Shown here one piece after another: positions 45,826-54,663 of a DNA stretch of 64,000 nucleotides. Source of the DNA: Oligoflexales bacterium (GTDB taxonomy: Bacteria; Bdellovibrionota_B; Oligoflexia; Oligoflexales; RGVZ01); assembly GCA_947494335.1 (NCBI GenBank), contig CANLUT010000002.1:186001-250000 (forward strand), read 5' to 3'. Each line of letters starts with the position of its first letter. Position 1 is the stretch's first letter. The translations under genes and the position numbers were made by a program. Below the pieces are notes generated by a model. The model was not told the DNA's origin. It worked only from the letters and a program-made list of their open reading frames with translations, and ran no database searches.

Positions 45826-46995
45826 ATGCAGGTGAGAAAATTTGAAGCTACGACCATGCGTGATGCCGTTGCCGCCGTGAAGCGAGAGCTGGGCGTAAAT
45901 GCCGTCATTCTCTCCACAAAGGAGCTCCCTCCGGTTGACCCTGGAATGCCTAAGCTATACGAGGTAACAGCCGCGGCATCTGTGTCATCAAAAGCGGGAG
46001 CCGAAACATCACCAAACAATCGCAGCGAAATGATGAATAAAGCTTCGGATCTTGAACTCGCACACAAGATGAGTTCACTCGCAGAGCAAGTAGCTACGTC
46101 TAGACAGGTCAGACTTCTTGAAGGCGCTGTTTATGAGCTGAAAAATCTGGTTCTGGACCTTGTAAAAGATTCTAAGTCTTCATCAGTTCCAACTCATCTT
46201 TTTTCTCTTGAGCGCTCTCTGTCTGCGGCTGGAATAGATCCATCCTACATATCGGAAATGATCAGGCATTTAGCCGCGCTGCCATCACCAGAAGACCTCT
46301 CAAAGACAGGACAAGATAATTTTGACGCGTATTACCGCGATCAAGCTGTCCGCTGGATGATGAAGAGACTTAAAATTTCTCCAAAGTGGACAAATACCCC
46401 TGGCATGACAAATGTTCATGTCATGCTAGGTACTCCAGGCTCTGGCAAAAGCACCCTGTTATCGAAGATTGCGACCGCGATCTCCAAGAAAGACCGGCAT
46501 AAAGTGGCTATCTTAAGCTGGGATCCAGAAAAGCTTGGTTCTAGCGAGCAAACCAAGATCTACAGCAAAATCATCGGAATTGATCACTACACCATTGCGA
46601 GGGCCGAGGAGTTAAAGCCAGCGATTCTCAAGTGCAAAGGCATTGATCTACTTTTGGTCGATACTGCGGGCCGCAATCCCGTTGACACGTCTAGCCTTGT
46701 CGAGCTGGAGCTCATCAAGAACCAAGGTCTTGCACTTGAGTTTCATGTGGCATTGAGCGCGTCCGAAAAGCCTGCGTTGATGGACCGCACAATAAGGCAT
46801 TTCAGCGCTGTCGGCGTATCGAGCGTCGCGTTTACTAAACTAGACGAGATACCAGCCTGGGGCGATATTTTTAATATTTCAAGCAAATGGTCTGTACCCG
46901 TCAGCTGGCTCTCTTGGTCCCATATACCATCTGACAATCCAGAGCGGGCATCACGTGAAAGTATTATTACGCAGATCTTAAAATCCGAATACTAA
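45826..46995 (+). CDS. flhF: Flagellar biosynthesis GTPase FlhF
   Basis: 389 residues from the ATG at 45826 (MQVRKFEATTMRDAVAAV), with GAAAGGAAAA upstream; an in-frame start at 45778 would overlap flhA. It is an SRP-type GTPase with a basic N-terminal domain, a helical N domain (about 125-190) and a G domain with GTPGSGKST (202-211), DTAGRNPVDT and TKLDE. FlhF sets flagellar position, usually at a pole, and recruits early components. Followed by its regulator flhG after 31 bases. Confidence 0.95.
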   Translation: MQVRKFEATTMRDAVAAVKRELGVNAVILSTKELPPVDPGMPKLYEVTAAASVSSKAGAETSPNNRSEMMNKASDLELAHKMSSLAEQVATSRQVRLLEGAVYELKNLVLDLVKDSKSSSVPTHLFSLERSLSAAGIDPSYISEMIRHLAALPSPEDLSKTGQDNFDAYYRDQAVRWMMKRLKISPKWTNTPGMTNVHVMLGTPGSGKSTLLSKIATAISKKDRHKVAILSWDPEKLGSSEQTKIYSKIIGIDHYTIARAEELKPAILKCKGIDLLLVDTAGRNPVDTSSLVELELIKNQGLALEFHVALSASEKPALMDRTIRHFSAVGVSSVAFTKLDEIPAWGDIFNISSKWSVPVSWLSWSHIPSDNPERASRESIITQILKSEY

Positions 46996-47026
46996 AATTT
47001 ACTTGCTCTACGATCGAGGTCCTTTC

Positions 47027-47860
47027 ATGGGAAAAATCATTGCTGTAACCAGTGGTAAAGGCGGGGTCGGGAAGACCATGACCACCATAAACATGGCTCT
47101 CGCCGCCTCTCGCTCGCAAGCGAGAGTACTTATCGTAGACGGCGACCTTGGTTTATCGAATGTCGATGTGGTCATGGGACTGTCAACTCCTGGCACATTG
47201 CAAGACGTCCTTGATGGACACTCAACAATTAAAGATATCGTTGCAACCACATCAGTTGGCATTGATGTTATTTCGTCTGGAACGGGCATCGCGAAACTTG
47301 CAAACATGTCGCCAGTCAGTAGAAGCTTTCTGGTACACGAACTGAGTCGACTTCCAGACACCTATGACGTCGTCTTTATCGATACCGGCGCAGGAATATC
47401 CGAATCCGTACTGGCTCTCAACTCCGTTTCTGACTTGTTTGTCGTTGTAACGACACCCGAGCCCCATGCAATTACGGATGCGTACGCGATGATTAAGGTG
47501 ATGGCCGAAGAACATGACCGCCATGAGTGTGCCTTGATTGTTAATCAGACTATCAATCAGGGCGAAGGTCGTCGAATAGCGACACGTATAGCAGAGGTGG
47601 CCAAACTGTACTCGGGAAGCAATGTTCATTTTGCAGGAGCTGTTGAGACCGATACTAACTTAATCCGCGCCGTCCTTGCACGGCGTGTCGGATCAGATAA
47701 TGCACTTACTTCAATTTGCGGACAGGGGTGGGGCCAAGCGTGGTGCTCCATTTTACAAATGATAAAGACGACCGATTTAAGCACAGCTTCCGTGGGGTTG
47801 GGGCGAGTTTGGCACGCCCTGGCGAACCCCTCTAGTGAGCGTCAATTTATTGACCCGTAA
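47027..47860 (+). CDS. flhG: MinD-like ATPase FlhG/FleN (flagellar number regulator)
   Basis: 277 residues from the ATG at 47027 (MGKIIAVTSGKGGVGKT), with GAGG upstream; TTG at 47003 could add eight residues. The deviant Walker A is KGGVGKT (11-17), followed by RVLIVDGDLGLSNVDVVMG and VVFIDTGAGISE. It limits flagellar number by restraining FlhF and, in some species, the sigma-54 regulator. The short N-terminus lacks the DQAxxLR helix that stimulates FlhF in Bacillus FlhG. Confidence 0.93.
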   Translation: MGKIIAVTSGKGGVGKTMTTINMALAASRSQARVLIVDGDLGLSNVDVVMGLSTPGTLQDVLDGHSTIKDIVATTSVGIDVISSGTGIAKLANMSPVSRSFLVHELSRLPDTYDVVFIDTGAGISESVLALNSVSDLFVVVTTPEPHAITDAYAMIKVMAEEHDRHECALIVNQTINQGEGRRIATRIAEVAKLYSGSNVHFAGAVETDTNLIRAVLARRVGSDNALTSICGQGWGQAWCSILQMIKTTDLSTASVGLGRVWHALANPSSERQFIDP

Positions 47861-47916
47861 CAGGTTCGAGTTTCTTTGCGGTAAAATAAAACATGTAATC
47901 ATTTGAGGCTCGCTCG

Positions 47917-48675
47917 ATGAAATCAATCGTTAAAAAATACAAGCAGGATAACTCGGCCGTTGACGGAAAACTGCGTGATCAATTGATCATGGACTACTCG
48001 CCGCTCATCAGATTCGTGGCGCAACGCATTGCTTCGCGTCTGCCAAGTAACATTGATATCGAAGATCTAATCAGCTCCGGCGTTATCGGCTTAATGGATG
48101 CCATCGATAAATACGACCCCAGCCGCGACAATAAGTTTAAAACTTACGCGGAATTTCGAATTAGGGGGGCTATTCTTGATGAACTGAGAAGTCAAGACTG
48201 GGTTCCGAGATCGGTGCGTGACAAGGCCAAAAGACTTGACCGCATGGCTGCTGACCTGGAACAAAAATTTGGCCGGAAACCTACAGACGACGAACTAAGC
48301 CAAGCACTCGGAATGCCTATTGAAGAATTTTTTGACATGAACGCGAAAGTCAAAGGTGTTCAGCTTCTTTCAATTGACGACTTCGGCGGTACAAACGGTA
48401 GTTCGGACAGGCGCAGCCTTCTTGAATCACTTGAAAATCCAAACTCAAAAAATCCGTTTGCGCAATTACGTAATGCATCTGCTCGAGACATTCTTAGAAA
48501 GCATATCGAAGAGCTTCCTGAAAAACAGAAGCTTGTTCTACAACTATATTACTTCGAAGATTTGAACCTTAAGGAAATCGGCCGCATCTTAGAGGTCACC
48601 GAGTCCCGCGTAAGTCAGCTACACACGCAAGCTATTGAAAAACTGAAAAAACATCGAGCGATTTTGTCCGATTGA
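47917..48675 (+). CDS. fliA: RNA polymerase sigma factor FliA (sigma-28)
   Basis: 252 residues with region 2 (YSPLIRFVAQRIASRLPSN, IDIEDLISSGVIGLMDAIDKYDP, FKTYAEFRIRGAILDELRSQDWVPRSVR), region 3 and a region 4 helix-turn-helix (LNLKEIGRILEVTESRVSQLHTQA). This is the FliA/WhiG class. It directs late flagellar and chemotaxis genes such as flagellin. The anti-sigma flgM is not in the window. It begins 56 bases after flhG. Confidence 0.96.
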   Translation: MKSIVKKYKQDNSAVDGKLRDQLIMDYSPLIRFVAQRIASRLPSNIDIEDLISSGVIGLMDAIDKYDPSRDNKFKTYAEFRIRGAILDELRSQDWVPRSVRDKAKRLDRMAADLEQKFGRKPTDDELSQALGMPIEEFFDMNAKVKGVQLLSIDDFGGTNGSSDRRSLLESLENPNSKNPFAQLRNASARDILRKHIEELPEKQKLVLQLYYFEDLNLKEIGRILEVTESRVSQLHTQAIEKLKKHRAILSD

Positions 48676-48713
48676 CGAAACCAAACCGTGCCTGAATTTA
48701 GGAGATTTAAGCC

Positions 48714-49115
48714 ATGGCTCTCGGCCGACCCGACATGAAAATTCTCGTAGTAGACGATTTTCCCACAATGCGGCGAATTGTAAAAACTCTAATGCGGCAA
48801 AATGGTTATTCAAACTTTGTCGAAGCAGAAGACGGCCAACAGGCAATGAAAGTGCTTGAAACTGTGGCTGACATTGAATTTATAGTCAGTGATTGGAACA
48901 TGCCAAACATGACTGGCCTTGAGTTTCTAAAAGCCGTTCGCGCTCATCCTCAATTTAAACATTTGCCTTTTCTGATGGTAACGGCCGAGGCAGAAAAAGA
49001 GAATATTATTGAAGCCGTCAAAAACGGTGTCAGTAATTACATTGTCAAGCCGTTCACCGGAGCGACCCTGCAGGAAAAGTTAACAAAAGTGTTTGCAGCC
49101 AGAAAAGTCGGCTAA
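48714..49115 (+). CDS. cheY: CheY-like response regulator
   Basis: 133 residues, a single receiver domain. The acidic pocket is D14/D15, the phospho-acceptor D60 in IVSDWNMPNMTG, the switch T90 in FLMVTAEAEKEN and the lysine K112 in YIVKPFTG. The sequence is very close to chemotaxis CheY. Placement directly after fliA, and fliM with an intact CheY-binding peptide, indicate motor control. No kinase lies in the window. Confidence 0.95.
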   Translation: MALGRPDMKILVVDDFPTMRRIVKTLMRQNGYSNFVEAEDGQQAMKVLETVADIEFIVSDWNMPNMTGLEFLKAVRAHPQFKHLPFLMVTAEAEKENIIEAVKNGVSNYIVKPFTGATLQEKLTKVFAARKVG

Positions 49116-49132
49116 GCAACGAAGGACGGACC

Positions 49133-49618
49133 ATGAGCGCTAATCCCCAATTTTTAACCGTTGAGCCAGCAACGAACGATATCGTCGTTCCACAAAAAAG
49201 CAGCGAGGCGCAGTCCTCCGGTAAGTTTGATATATCACTTATCAAGAAGTATCCACGTAGCAGCCGTAAAGTTACCATGCGCTACGGGACATATAGCATC
49301 TCTGCTGACGATGCATCGCTAGAATCCACTCAGAGCATGCACATCAGCCCACACGGAATCGAGTTTCAGACGACGACAGCTTTTGCGCCAGGCACGCTAC
49401 TTCGCATACACCTGGATATTCCCGATTATTGGCAACGAAAGCTTCGCTTTGTTCAGTATCGACGAATTGATCAGCCCGCGCGCTTTCCCATTCTAGCCAA
49501 GGTTGTAAATGTCGAAGATATTGGTCGCCGCGGCAAAAAGAAGATTGTCACTGTTCAAACGGTCAGTATTGATGAGACCGATGAGCTTGTGCTGAAGAGT
49601 TACCTTCAAGAGGGCTAG
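49133..49618 (+). CDS. PilZ-like domain protein with altered binding motif
   Basis: 161 residues. A disordered N-terminus (1-38) is followed by a PilZ-like barrel. The first motif resembles RxxxR as R42-x3-K46 in YPRSSRKVTMRYG; the second, usually D/N-x-S-x-x-G, is H70-I-S72-P-H-G75. Both changes could weaken c-di-GMP binding. Its position after cheY suggests a flagellar brake or assembly factor in the style of YcgR, which is inference. GAAGGACGGACC precedes the ATG. Confidence 0.65.
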   Translation: MSANPQFLTVEPATNDIVVPQKSSEAQSSGKFDISLIKKYPRSSRKVTMRYGTYSISADDASLESTQSMHISPHGIEFQTTTAFAPGTLLRIHLDIPDYWQRKLRFVQYRRIDQPARFPILAKVVNVEDIGRRGKKKIVTVQTVSIDETDELVLKSYLQEG

Positions 49619-49621
49619 TTT

Positions 49622-50212
49622 ATGATGCTAGGAATTCTTTTCGTCCTAATTGCAGCAGACATCTTTCTAATTATTGCCTTCTTTCGCCTGCAGCGTCAGC
49701 AATCGGCACATCATGAGATCGTTCGCGAACTTACAGAAGAGCGATCGATGCTTATCGACCTGCGCACGCAGATCAGATCGGAACTTGCAGACGCACAGCA
49801 CAAGATTCGCGTCATGAAAGATCAGATGCAAGTCCTTGCAACTGAAGTTGAGCAAGAGATTCGGCACGGGCTTTCGGGTATTTCTGCAGAGGCAGAGAAG
49901 ATTATCTCGTCAGTATCACAAAAGCTAGATGCCCCCATGATCGCACTTGGCGAAAAGCAGCGTTTCATAGCACAGCTTGCGCGTGATACCAAAAACGAGC
50001 GAGAGTTACTTGCGCGACTGGTGGCGCGTTCAGAGAACGTTGCCCGCCTTCTCAAAGCTGGTGGGTCATGGGAAGATATTGTTGACGAGATACAGGCTCG
50101 TCGTTACGAAGACATTCGCGCCATGCTTTCGCGCGGACACAGCGTTGATACAGTTGCGTCCGAGCTTGGCGTTAGTGAGCAAGAAGTTCGAATCGTATCC
50201 GGAACGATCTAA
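49622..50212 (+). CDS. Membrane-anchored coiled-coil protein, DUF2802-like end
   Basis: 196 residues (ATG at 49622, with a second at 49625). One N-terminal membrane helix (LGILFVLIAADIFLIIAFF) leads into a coiled coil (about 25-140) and a C-terminal helix-turn-helix-like tail (RGHSVDTVASELGVSEQEVRIVSG) resembling DUF2802 proteins found by flagellar and chemotaxis genes. It follows the PilZ-like gene by three bases and ends the operon. Its stop abuts the stop of the convergent hydrolase with no base between. The function is not known. Confidence 0.72.
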   Translation: MMLGILFVLIAADIFLIIAFFRLQRQQSAHHEIVRELTEERSMLIDLRTQIRSELADAQHKIRVMKDQMQVLATEVEQEIRHGLSGISAEAEKIISSVSQKLDAPMIALGEKQRFIAQLARDTKNERELLARLVARSENVARLLKAGGSWEDIVDEIQARRYEDIRAMLSRGHSVDTVASELGVSEQEVRIVSGTI

Positions 50213-50995
50213 TTATCTCTTAAGAAAATCTACTGTCAGTCCGTATATTTCTTTTGGAGCCTCGGCCAGCAACAGATGACCAGCGGACTTTATTGTTTTT
50301 AGATCAGAGTTAAGTATGCCCTCTTTAAGCCTTTTTGCGCCGTCAATAGCAATGACTAAGTCCTCTTCGCCGTGAATTATCATCGTTGGAGCTTGGATGT
50401 AACCCAACGACGACGTCCAGGCTGCTCCCTTTAGAGCGGCTCTTTGCATCTCTGATCGTTGAGCAAAATTTCCAGATATAATGGCCTGCCTGATTTGAGA
50501 CACCATAGTTTTGAAGAAAACTGGATTACGGTCAACATAACCCGGGGCAAAGTATGTTCGCATTTTTTCTTCAAGCTGATTACCTTCACCTATCCAGCCT
50601 CCACCGCTAGGATTGATGAAGCCCTCCTCTGGTGCAGTCGATACCAATATAAGCTTTTCCACCCGAGTCGGATATTTAATTGCGATACCCTGAGAGATGA
50701 ATCCTCCCATCGATATGCCTAATAGGCTGGAGCGATGAATGCTGAGACTATCCCAGAGTGTGACGACGTCCTGACATAAGTCGTCGATGGAAAATGGTCG
50801 CGATACGGTGGTTTTACCAGCGCCACGATTATCAAGCGACAACACTCGAAATCCAGATTCTCCCAATATTCTAGCCATCATTCTAAAGTCAGAGCTAGAC
50901 CGCGTATGACCATTTACCAGCGTAACGACTTGAGAGGCGTTTGGGTTCACCTCTTCAAAGTAAATCTCTGCGCCATCGCATGTAATAAAACTCAT
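50213..50995 (-). CDS. Alpha/beta hydrolase
   Basis: 260 residues. The oxyanion region is TLVNGHTRSSSDFR, the nucleophile elbow is LGISMGGFISQ, the acid is in IIHGEEDLVIAIDGA, and the base is the histidine in SAGHLLLAEAP. These make a complete Ser-Asp-His triad of the peroxidase/BioH-like class. The substrate cannot be deduced. The ATG at 50995 overlaps the stop of the upstream membrane protein gene (ATGA), so the two are coupled. Confidence 0.9.
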   Translation of the reverse strand: MSFITCDGAEIYFEEVNPNASQVVTLVNGHTRSSSDFRMMARILGESGFRVLSLDNRGAGKTTVSRPFSIDDLCQDVVTLWDSLSIHRSSLLGISMGGFISQGIAIKYPTRVEKLILVSTAPEEGFINPSGGGWIGEGNQLEEKMRTYFAPGYVDRNPVFFKTMVSQIRQAIISGNFAQRSEMQRAALKGAAWTSSLGYIQAPTMIIHGEEDLVIAIDGAKRLKEGILNSDLKTIKSAGHLLLAEAPKEIYGLTVDFLKR

Positions 50996-52026
50996 AGACT
51001 TCGAGATTCCGATCCATATGCTGACATCTTTGAAGGGCTCATAGAAGACCCGGCATGTGATTTGAGAGATAAATAAGGAATGATGCCTAAAAGATTCATC
51101 ACGAGTTGGGACAATACATAAACATTGAATACATTAGCTCCGCCTGGCAATCCGACCAAACTGAATAGCTTTTCAAAGGCTGCGTGACCAACGCCTAGAC
51201 CACCAGGAGCCAACGGTATGGCCGTAACCAAAATACCAAATGGAAAAATGGGAGCCAACAAGCTGGCATCAAAACCCTGATCGCCGTACAAAATCTTCCC
51301 GATAAATCCCATGAAACCCAAGAAGATCATCTGAATCACTACAGAAATTCCAATCGTGGCAAAAACAATTCCAGGTCGATATTTATAGGCTCTTAGTGCC
51401 TGATAAATTCTTTTTAAGAGCCCAAAACCTGGCAATCTGAGCGATAAAACACTATGGACTGGATCACGTCCGTCACGCCAGGGGAGAAAAACAACTGCAA
51501 GAAAAAGAGCGCTTGCGCCGACAACTGCCGCAAGCCCCATTAACAGACTTCTTGTAACTGGCGTTGCTAAAAGCCTTTCGTATGAAAAGCACGCTGCTAC
51601 GACTCCCATAAAAAAAAGGCCAATGAGTCCGATTATACGATCTAATAAAACGCTCAGTAGAGCAGGCGTTTTACCGAGAGGTACATCCTGATCACGCACG
51701 ATATAGATCGCTTTTACAATATCCCCACCGACAGCGCCGGGCATGGCCGTATTAAAGAAAAAACCAACGAGTTGCAGCTTCAGTGCCCTGAAATAGCTGC
51801 AATGAAGATTGGCTCCGCGGATCAATAGCCACCAGCGCAAAGAACCCAGCCCGACTGGGCCGAGCAGCCAAACGAGAATACCGGCGAAAACTAAATCAGG
51901 TCGATTTAGGAAAACGGTCATTTGAGACAATGATAGCTTGCCGGAGTCAACCATCCACCAAAGAAGACCAGCAACAATCGTCAGCTTAATAAAATTGACC
52001 AAGATGGCTTTAGAGACACGTCGCAA
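50992..52026 (-). CDS. Lysylphosphatidylglycerol synthase transmembrane-like (UPF0104) protein
   Basis: 344 residues, about eight membrane helices. The family core LVGFFFNTAMPGAVGGDIVKAIYI, LLSVLLDRIIGLIGLFFMG and IPLAPGGLGVGHAAFEKLF matches the LPG_synthase_TM / flippase-like family. The catalytic aminoacyl-transferase domain of MprF is absent, so it is the membrane part only, likely a lipid flippase or glycolipid factor. The start is TTG at 52026; no nearby ATG fits. Overlaps the downstream hydrolase gene. Confidence 0.85.
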   Translation of the reverse strand: MRRVSKAILVNFIKLTIVAGLLWWMVDSGKLSLSQMTVFLNRPDLVFAGILVWLLGPVGLGSLRWWLLIRGANLHCSYFRALKLQLVGFFFNTAMPGAVGGDIVKAIYIVRDQDVPLGKTPALLSVLLDRIIGLIGLFFMGVVAACFSYERLLATPVTRSLLMGLAAVVGASALFLAVVFLPWRDGRDPVHSVLSLRLPGFGLLKRIYQALRAYKYRPGIVFATIGISVVIQMIFLGFMGFIGKILYGDQGFDASLLAPIFPFGILVTAIPLAPGGLGVGHAAFEKLFSLVGLPGGANVFNVYVLSQLVMNLLGIIPYLSLKSHAGSSMSPSKMSAYGSESRSL

Positions 52027-52144
52027 AATTCTGATCCCAAAGGTGAATAGTCATGAGGATCAGGGTTATACCACGGAATCAAAGGCGAGAAAACCGAAGA
52101 TCAGGGCCTGACCTTCGGTTAATTAGCGAAAACTCTTGGATTTA

Positions 52145-54286
52145 TTACTTTTCAAATTTGGAGTACGTGATCACTTCAACGTCGACTCTTGTTTCGGGCG
52201 GGAGAAGATCGTCCTCTAATTCGATCTCGGATCCCGTCCGGCTGAAGTCTGCGGTCAGCCTCCCATCTACAAACACCTTCCAGCCAAGCTGGGGGTCATT
52301 GGGATCAGCGCCATCGGGCAATTTAACCACAAAGCGACTGGTCCGCTTAACTTCATGCAGATAGTCTATCTTCAGCGCTCCGTAGTCGATGCCATCTGCG
52401 CACTTGAGAGATATTTTTTGGCCCTTGTAGCGAGACTTCCAAGACTTGTCTTTTGATGAGTCATCATTCAGCGCGCTTCCCTTCACGTCACTTTCAGGTG
52501 TCATCTTACAGACATCTGGAACACCATCAGCATAGATCGTAACTTTGTCATCAATGCGCTCGGTTGGCAGGTCAATTGTACGCATGGCAGATTTTGCGCC
52601 AAAATCGATCTCAACGCTGACAAGGCGCCCATCGACAACTTGATCGGGATTAAACGTCAGAAACTTGCGGTCCCAATCTGCTGGCACCTCGGAGCCTGAC
52701 ACTTTATCTCGAACAATCCACGCGACTGGATTTCTCGCGTCTGAAATGACTGCTGGATATTTTAGAATTTTATGCTCATCCGTCTTCCACGAGACGGTAA
52801 TGATGGCTCCGTCCGCTGGTGGAGTTGTAAAATCGATCCCAGCGGCGTCATAACCAAAGTTTACCGCGTCGATTTGCACGCCATTCACCATGACCTTTAA
52901 CGTATCAGGACGAACGCCGGTAAGGTTTACTGGAAAACGAGATAGCAAAGCAACATTTTCGAGATACCCGACCGTCACCTTTGCGTCCTCTGGGGGCATA
53001 GCTGAAAACACAATCGTGCGCTTGGCCTCATCAACTCTAAAGTCTCTTCCAGCCACTTGAGCAACTCCATTGACGGTTACCGTCAAAGTCTCAGGGGCAG
53101 GAATTGCGCTGATCGGAACTTCGCTGAACATTGGAATAGCGTCATGGGTGTAGGAGAAAGCTATTTTAGCACCGTCTTTGAAAGCAGATGGATCAATAGT
53201 TACGACATTTCCGCGAACAGAAACGACTCCGGAAGATGAGACTGGAATCCCGTCGACGGATACTTCAAACCTCGCCATGTCTGGCGAGGCAGACAGGAAA
53301 AACTGGCGCTTGATAATACGCTTTACGTCTGTAGACACTTGCTTCAGATACTCTGAGTATCCTGAGCTCGGGCTGTAGTCATGACATATGGACCCCACAG
53401 ATCCTCCAGTAGCGGTGGCCGCATCTACATACATCGTTCCGCGACCAGCTGCATCGGGACAAGTTCCGTCTCGATCAACAATAGCGTACACACGAGCTTC
53501 TTCATTCGAACGAATGCTTCGAAGAAAATCAACCATCTCGGCTGTGCTTTTTCCAGTTACATTTCTACACCGATTCTGTTCACCAGAATCCGAACCACAG
53601 TTATCTTCATCACTTAAAAAGAGAACACCAATCGATGACCCCTCTCTGATCCATGGGCGTAGCGAGCCATTACATTGGCCCTTTAAGGACTGGATAGCCA
53701 TCGGGAAACCTTGCTCAGTATTCCAGCGATCGACGGGTTTTCTAACGGCATTTGAAAACTTGTCAGATGCGTTGGCATCAGTTTTCTTGATCAAGTTTGT
53801 TGATGAAACGCAGGGATCAGACATGCTGACCACCGCTATTTGCCAATTGCTATCTTGTACCTCTGAAATAAGCGGGGCAAGTCCGCGGCCGACGATAGCC
53901 TGCTCTTCTGACATAGACCTCGAGTCATCTACGACTACCAACAAATCAAGATAGCCTGCTTCACTTAACTGAAATTCCTCTTTGGCAAATCTTGCCTGAT
54001 GACCTTGCGTGTACTTGTGATCAAACCGCTGACGTCGGACCTGGCGCTGGATCACCTGATTTGGATTTTTTTCCGCCTGCCTGACGTCGAAGGATGTGAA
54101 GCGACCACCATCTCGGATTGTGACGGATCCTTGTGTGATTTCCGACGATCGAAAGGCAAAAACCTGGCTCGCTACTGCGTCATAAGATTTTTTTGCACCA
54201 CTGGAAAAGGTTGCTTCCTGATTGCAACCAGTGGTGAGACAGAGCGCTCCGAGCGCATAAACACTCGTCATTAATAGATGCTTCAT
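52145..54286 (-). CDS. vWA-domain lipoprotein with repeated beta modules
   Basis: 713 residues. The signal ends LTTGC (C21). A von Willebrand A domain covers about 110-320 with a MIDAS motif D120-x-S122-x-S124 in LLVVVDDSRSMSEEQA; a later Asp in VLFLSDEDNC fits the fold. The remaining 390 residues comprise several beta modules of 60-90 residues, each with a V-DG/NG turn (FEVSVDGIPV, LTVTVNGVAQ, LKVMVNGVQI, VTIYADGVPD, WKVFVDGRLT). It is probably an exposed metal-dependent adhesin or binding protein. GAGGT lies before the ATG. Confidence 0.85.
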   Translation of the reverse strand: MKHLLMTSVYALGALCLTTGCNQEATFSSGAKKSYDAVASQVFAFRSSEITQGSVTIRDGGRFTSFDVRQAEKNPNQVIQRQVRRQRFDHKYTQGHQARFAKEEFQLSEAGYLDLLVVVDDSRSMSEEQAIVGRGLAPLISEVQDSNWQIAVVSMSDPCVSSTNLIKKTDANASDKFSNAVRKPVDRWNTEQGFPMAIQSLKGQCNGSLRPWIREGSSIGVLFLSDEDNCGSDSGEQNRCRNVTGKSTAEMVDFLRSIRSNEEARVYAIVDRDGTCPDAAGRGTMYVDAATATGGSVGSICHDYSPSSGYSEYLKQVSTDVKRIIKRQFFLSASPDMARFEVSVDGIPVSSSGVVSVRGNVVTIDPSAFKDGAKIAFSYTHDAIPMFSEVPISAIPAPETLTVTVNGVAQVAGRDFRVDEAKRTIVFSAMPPEDAKVTVGYLENVALLSRFPVNLTGVRPDTLKVMVNGVQIDAVNFGYDAAGIDFTTPPADGAIITVSWKTDEHKILKYPAVISDARNPVAWIVRDKVSGSEVPADWDRKFLTFNPDQVVDGRLVSVEIDFGAKSAMRTIDLPTERIDDKVTIYADGVPDVCKMTPESDVKGSALNDDSSKDKSWKSRYKGQKISLKCADGIDYGALKIDYLHEVKRTSRFVVKLPDGADPNDPQLGWKVFVDGRLTADFSRTGSEIELEDDLLPPETRVDVEVITYSKFEK

Positions 54287-54663
54287 AACTGTGTTACCTC
54301 TAACGTTGCTTGACTAAAGTGCCAAGCGGACGCTCAAGGTTTCGTCCAACCCTTAAAAATCTTTACATGAATTTCGAAAATCGTCATTTAATTCAATAAA
54401 TAAAGATAGTTACAATAAAACCTTAAACTCCCCTTTAATAATCAGAGGTTTAAGCAAGGAGCCTTTGGCTTCGATTTCCTGCCTTAAATTTGTGCTGAAG
54501 GCTCGTTTCAAAATGGTCAGATTTTTTAGGCCGACAACCAGGTTGCCAACCCCCCCTGACTCCGTGATAAAAGCCCATGAGTAAAGGCTTTTATGACTTT
54601 TACGGGTGGACTTCTTAAGAGGCATCCAAACTTTTTCCACAAACCTTCATGGAACTGATTCAT
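54287..54663. other. Regulatory stretch between the vWA gene and pckG
   Basis: 377 bases between divergent genes, AT-rich near the left end. It should hold both promoters. A 76-codon minus-strand frame (54410-54640) has no homology I recognise and is probably not a gene. A hairpin at 54567-54594 lies in the expected pckG leader. Confidence 0.5.
54567..54594 (+). promoter_or_regulatory. Hairpin in the pckG leader
   Basis: ATAAAAGCC (54567-54575) and GGCTTTTAT (54586-54594) are perfect nine-base inverted arms with a ten-base loop, about 70 bases before the pckG start. No T-run follows, so it is a possible operator or mRNA structure rather than a clear terminator. Confidence 0.4.

Noticed and set aside
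50992-52026. MprF (lysyl-phosphatidylglycerol synthase) as the full product
   Set aside because: Only the membrane part is present; the catalytic aminoacyl-transferase domain is missing.
54410-54640. A 76-codon minus-strand reading frame ahead of pckG
   Set aside because: No ribosome site, no recognisable motif, and it covers the expected pckG leader hairpin; it is probably chance.
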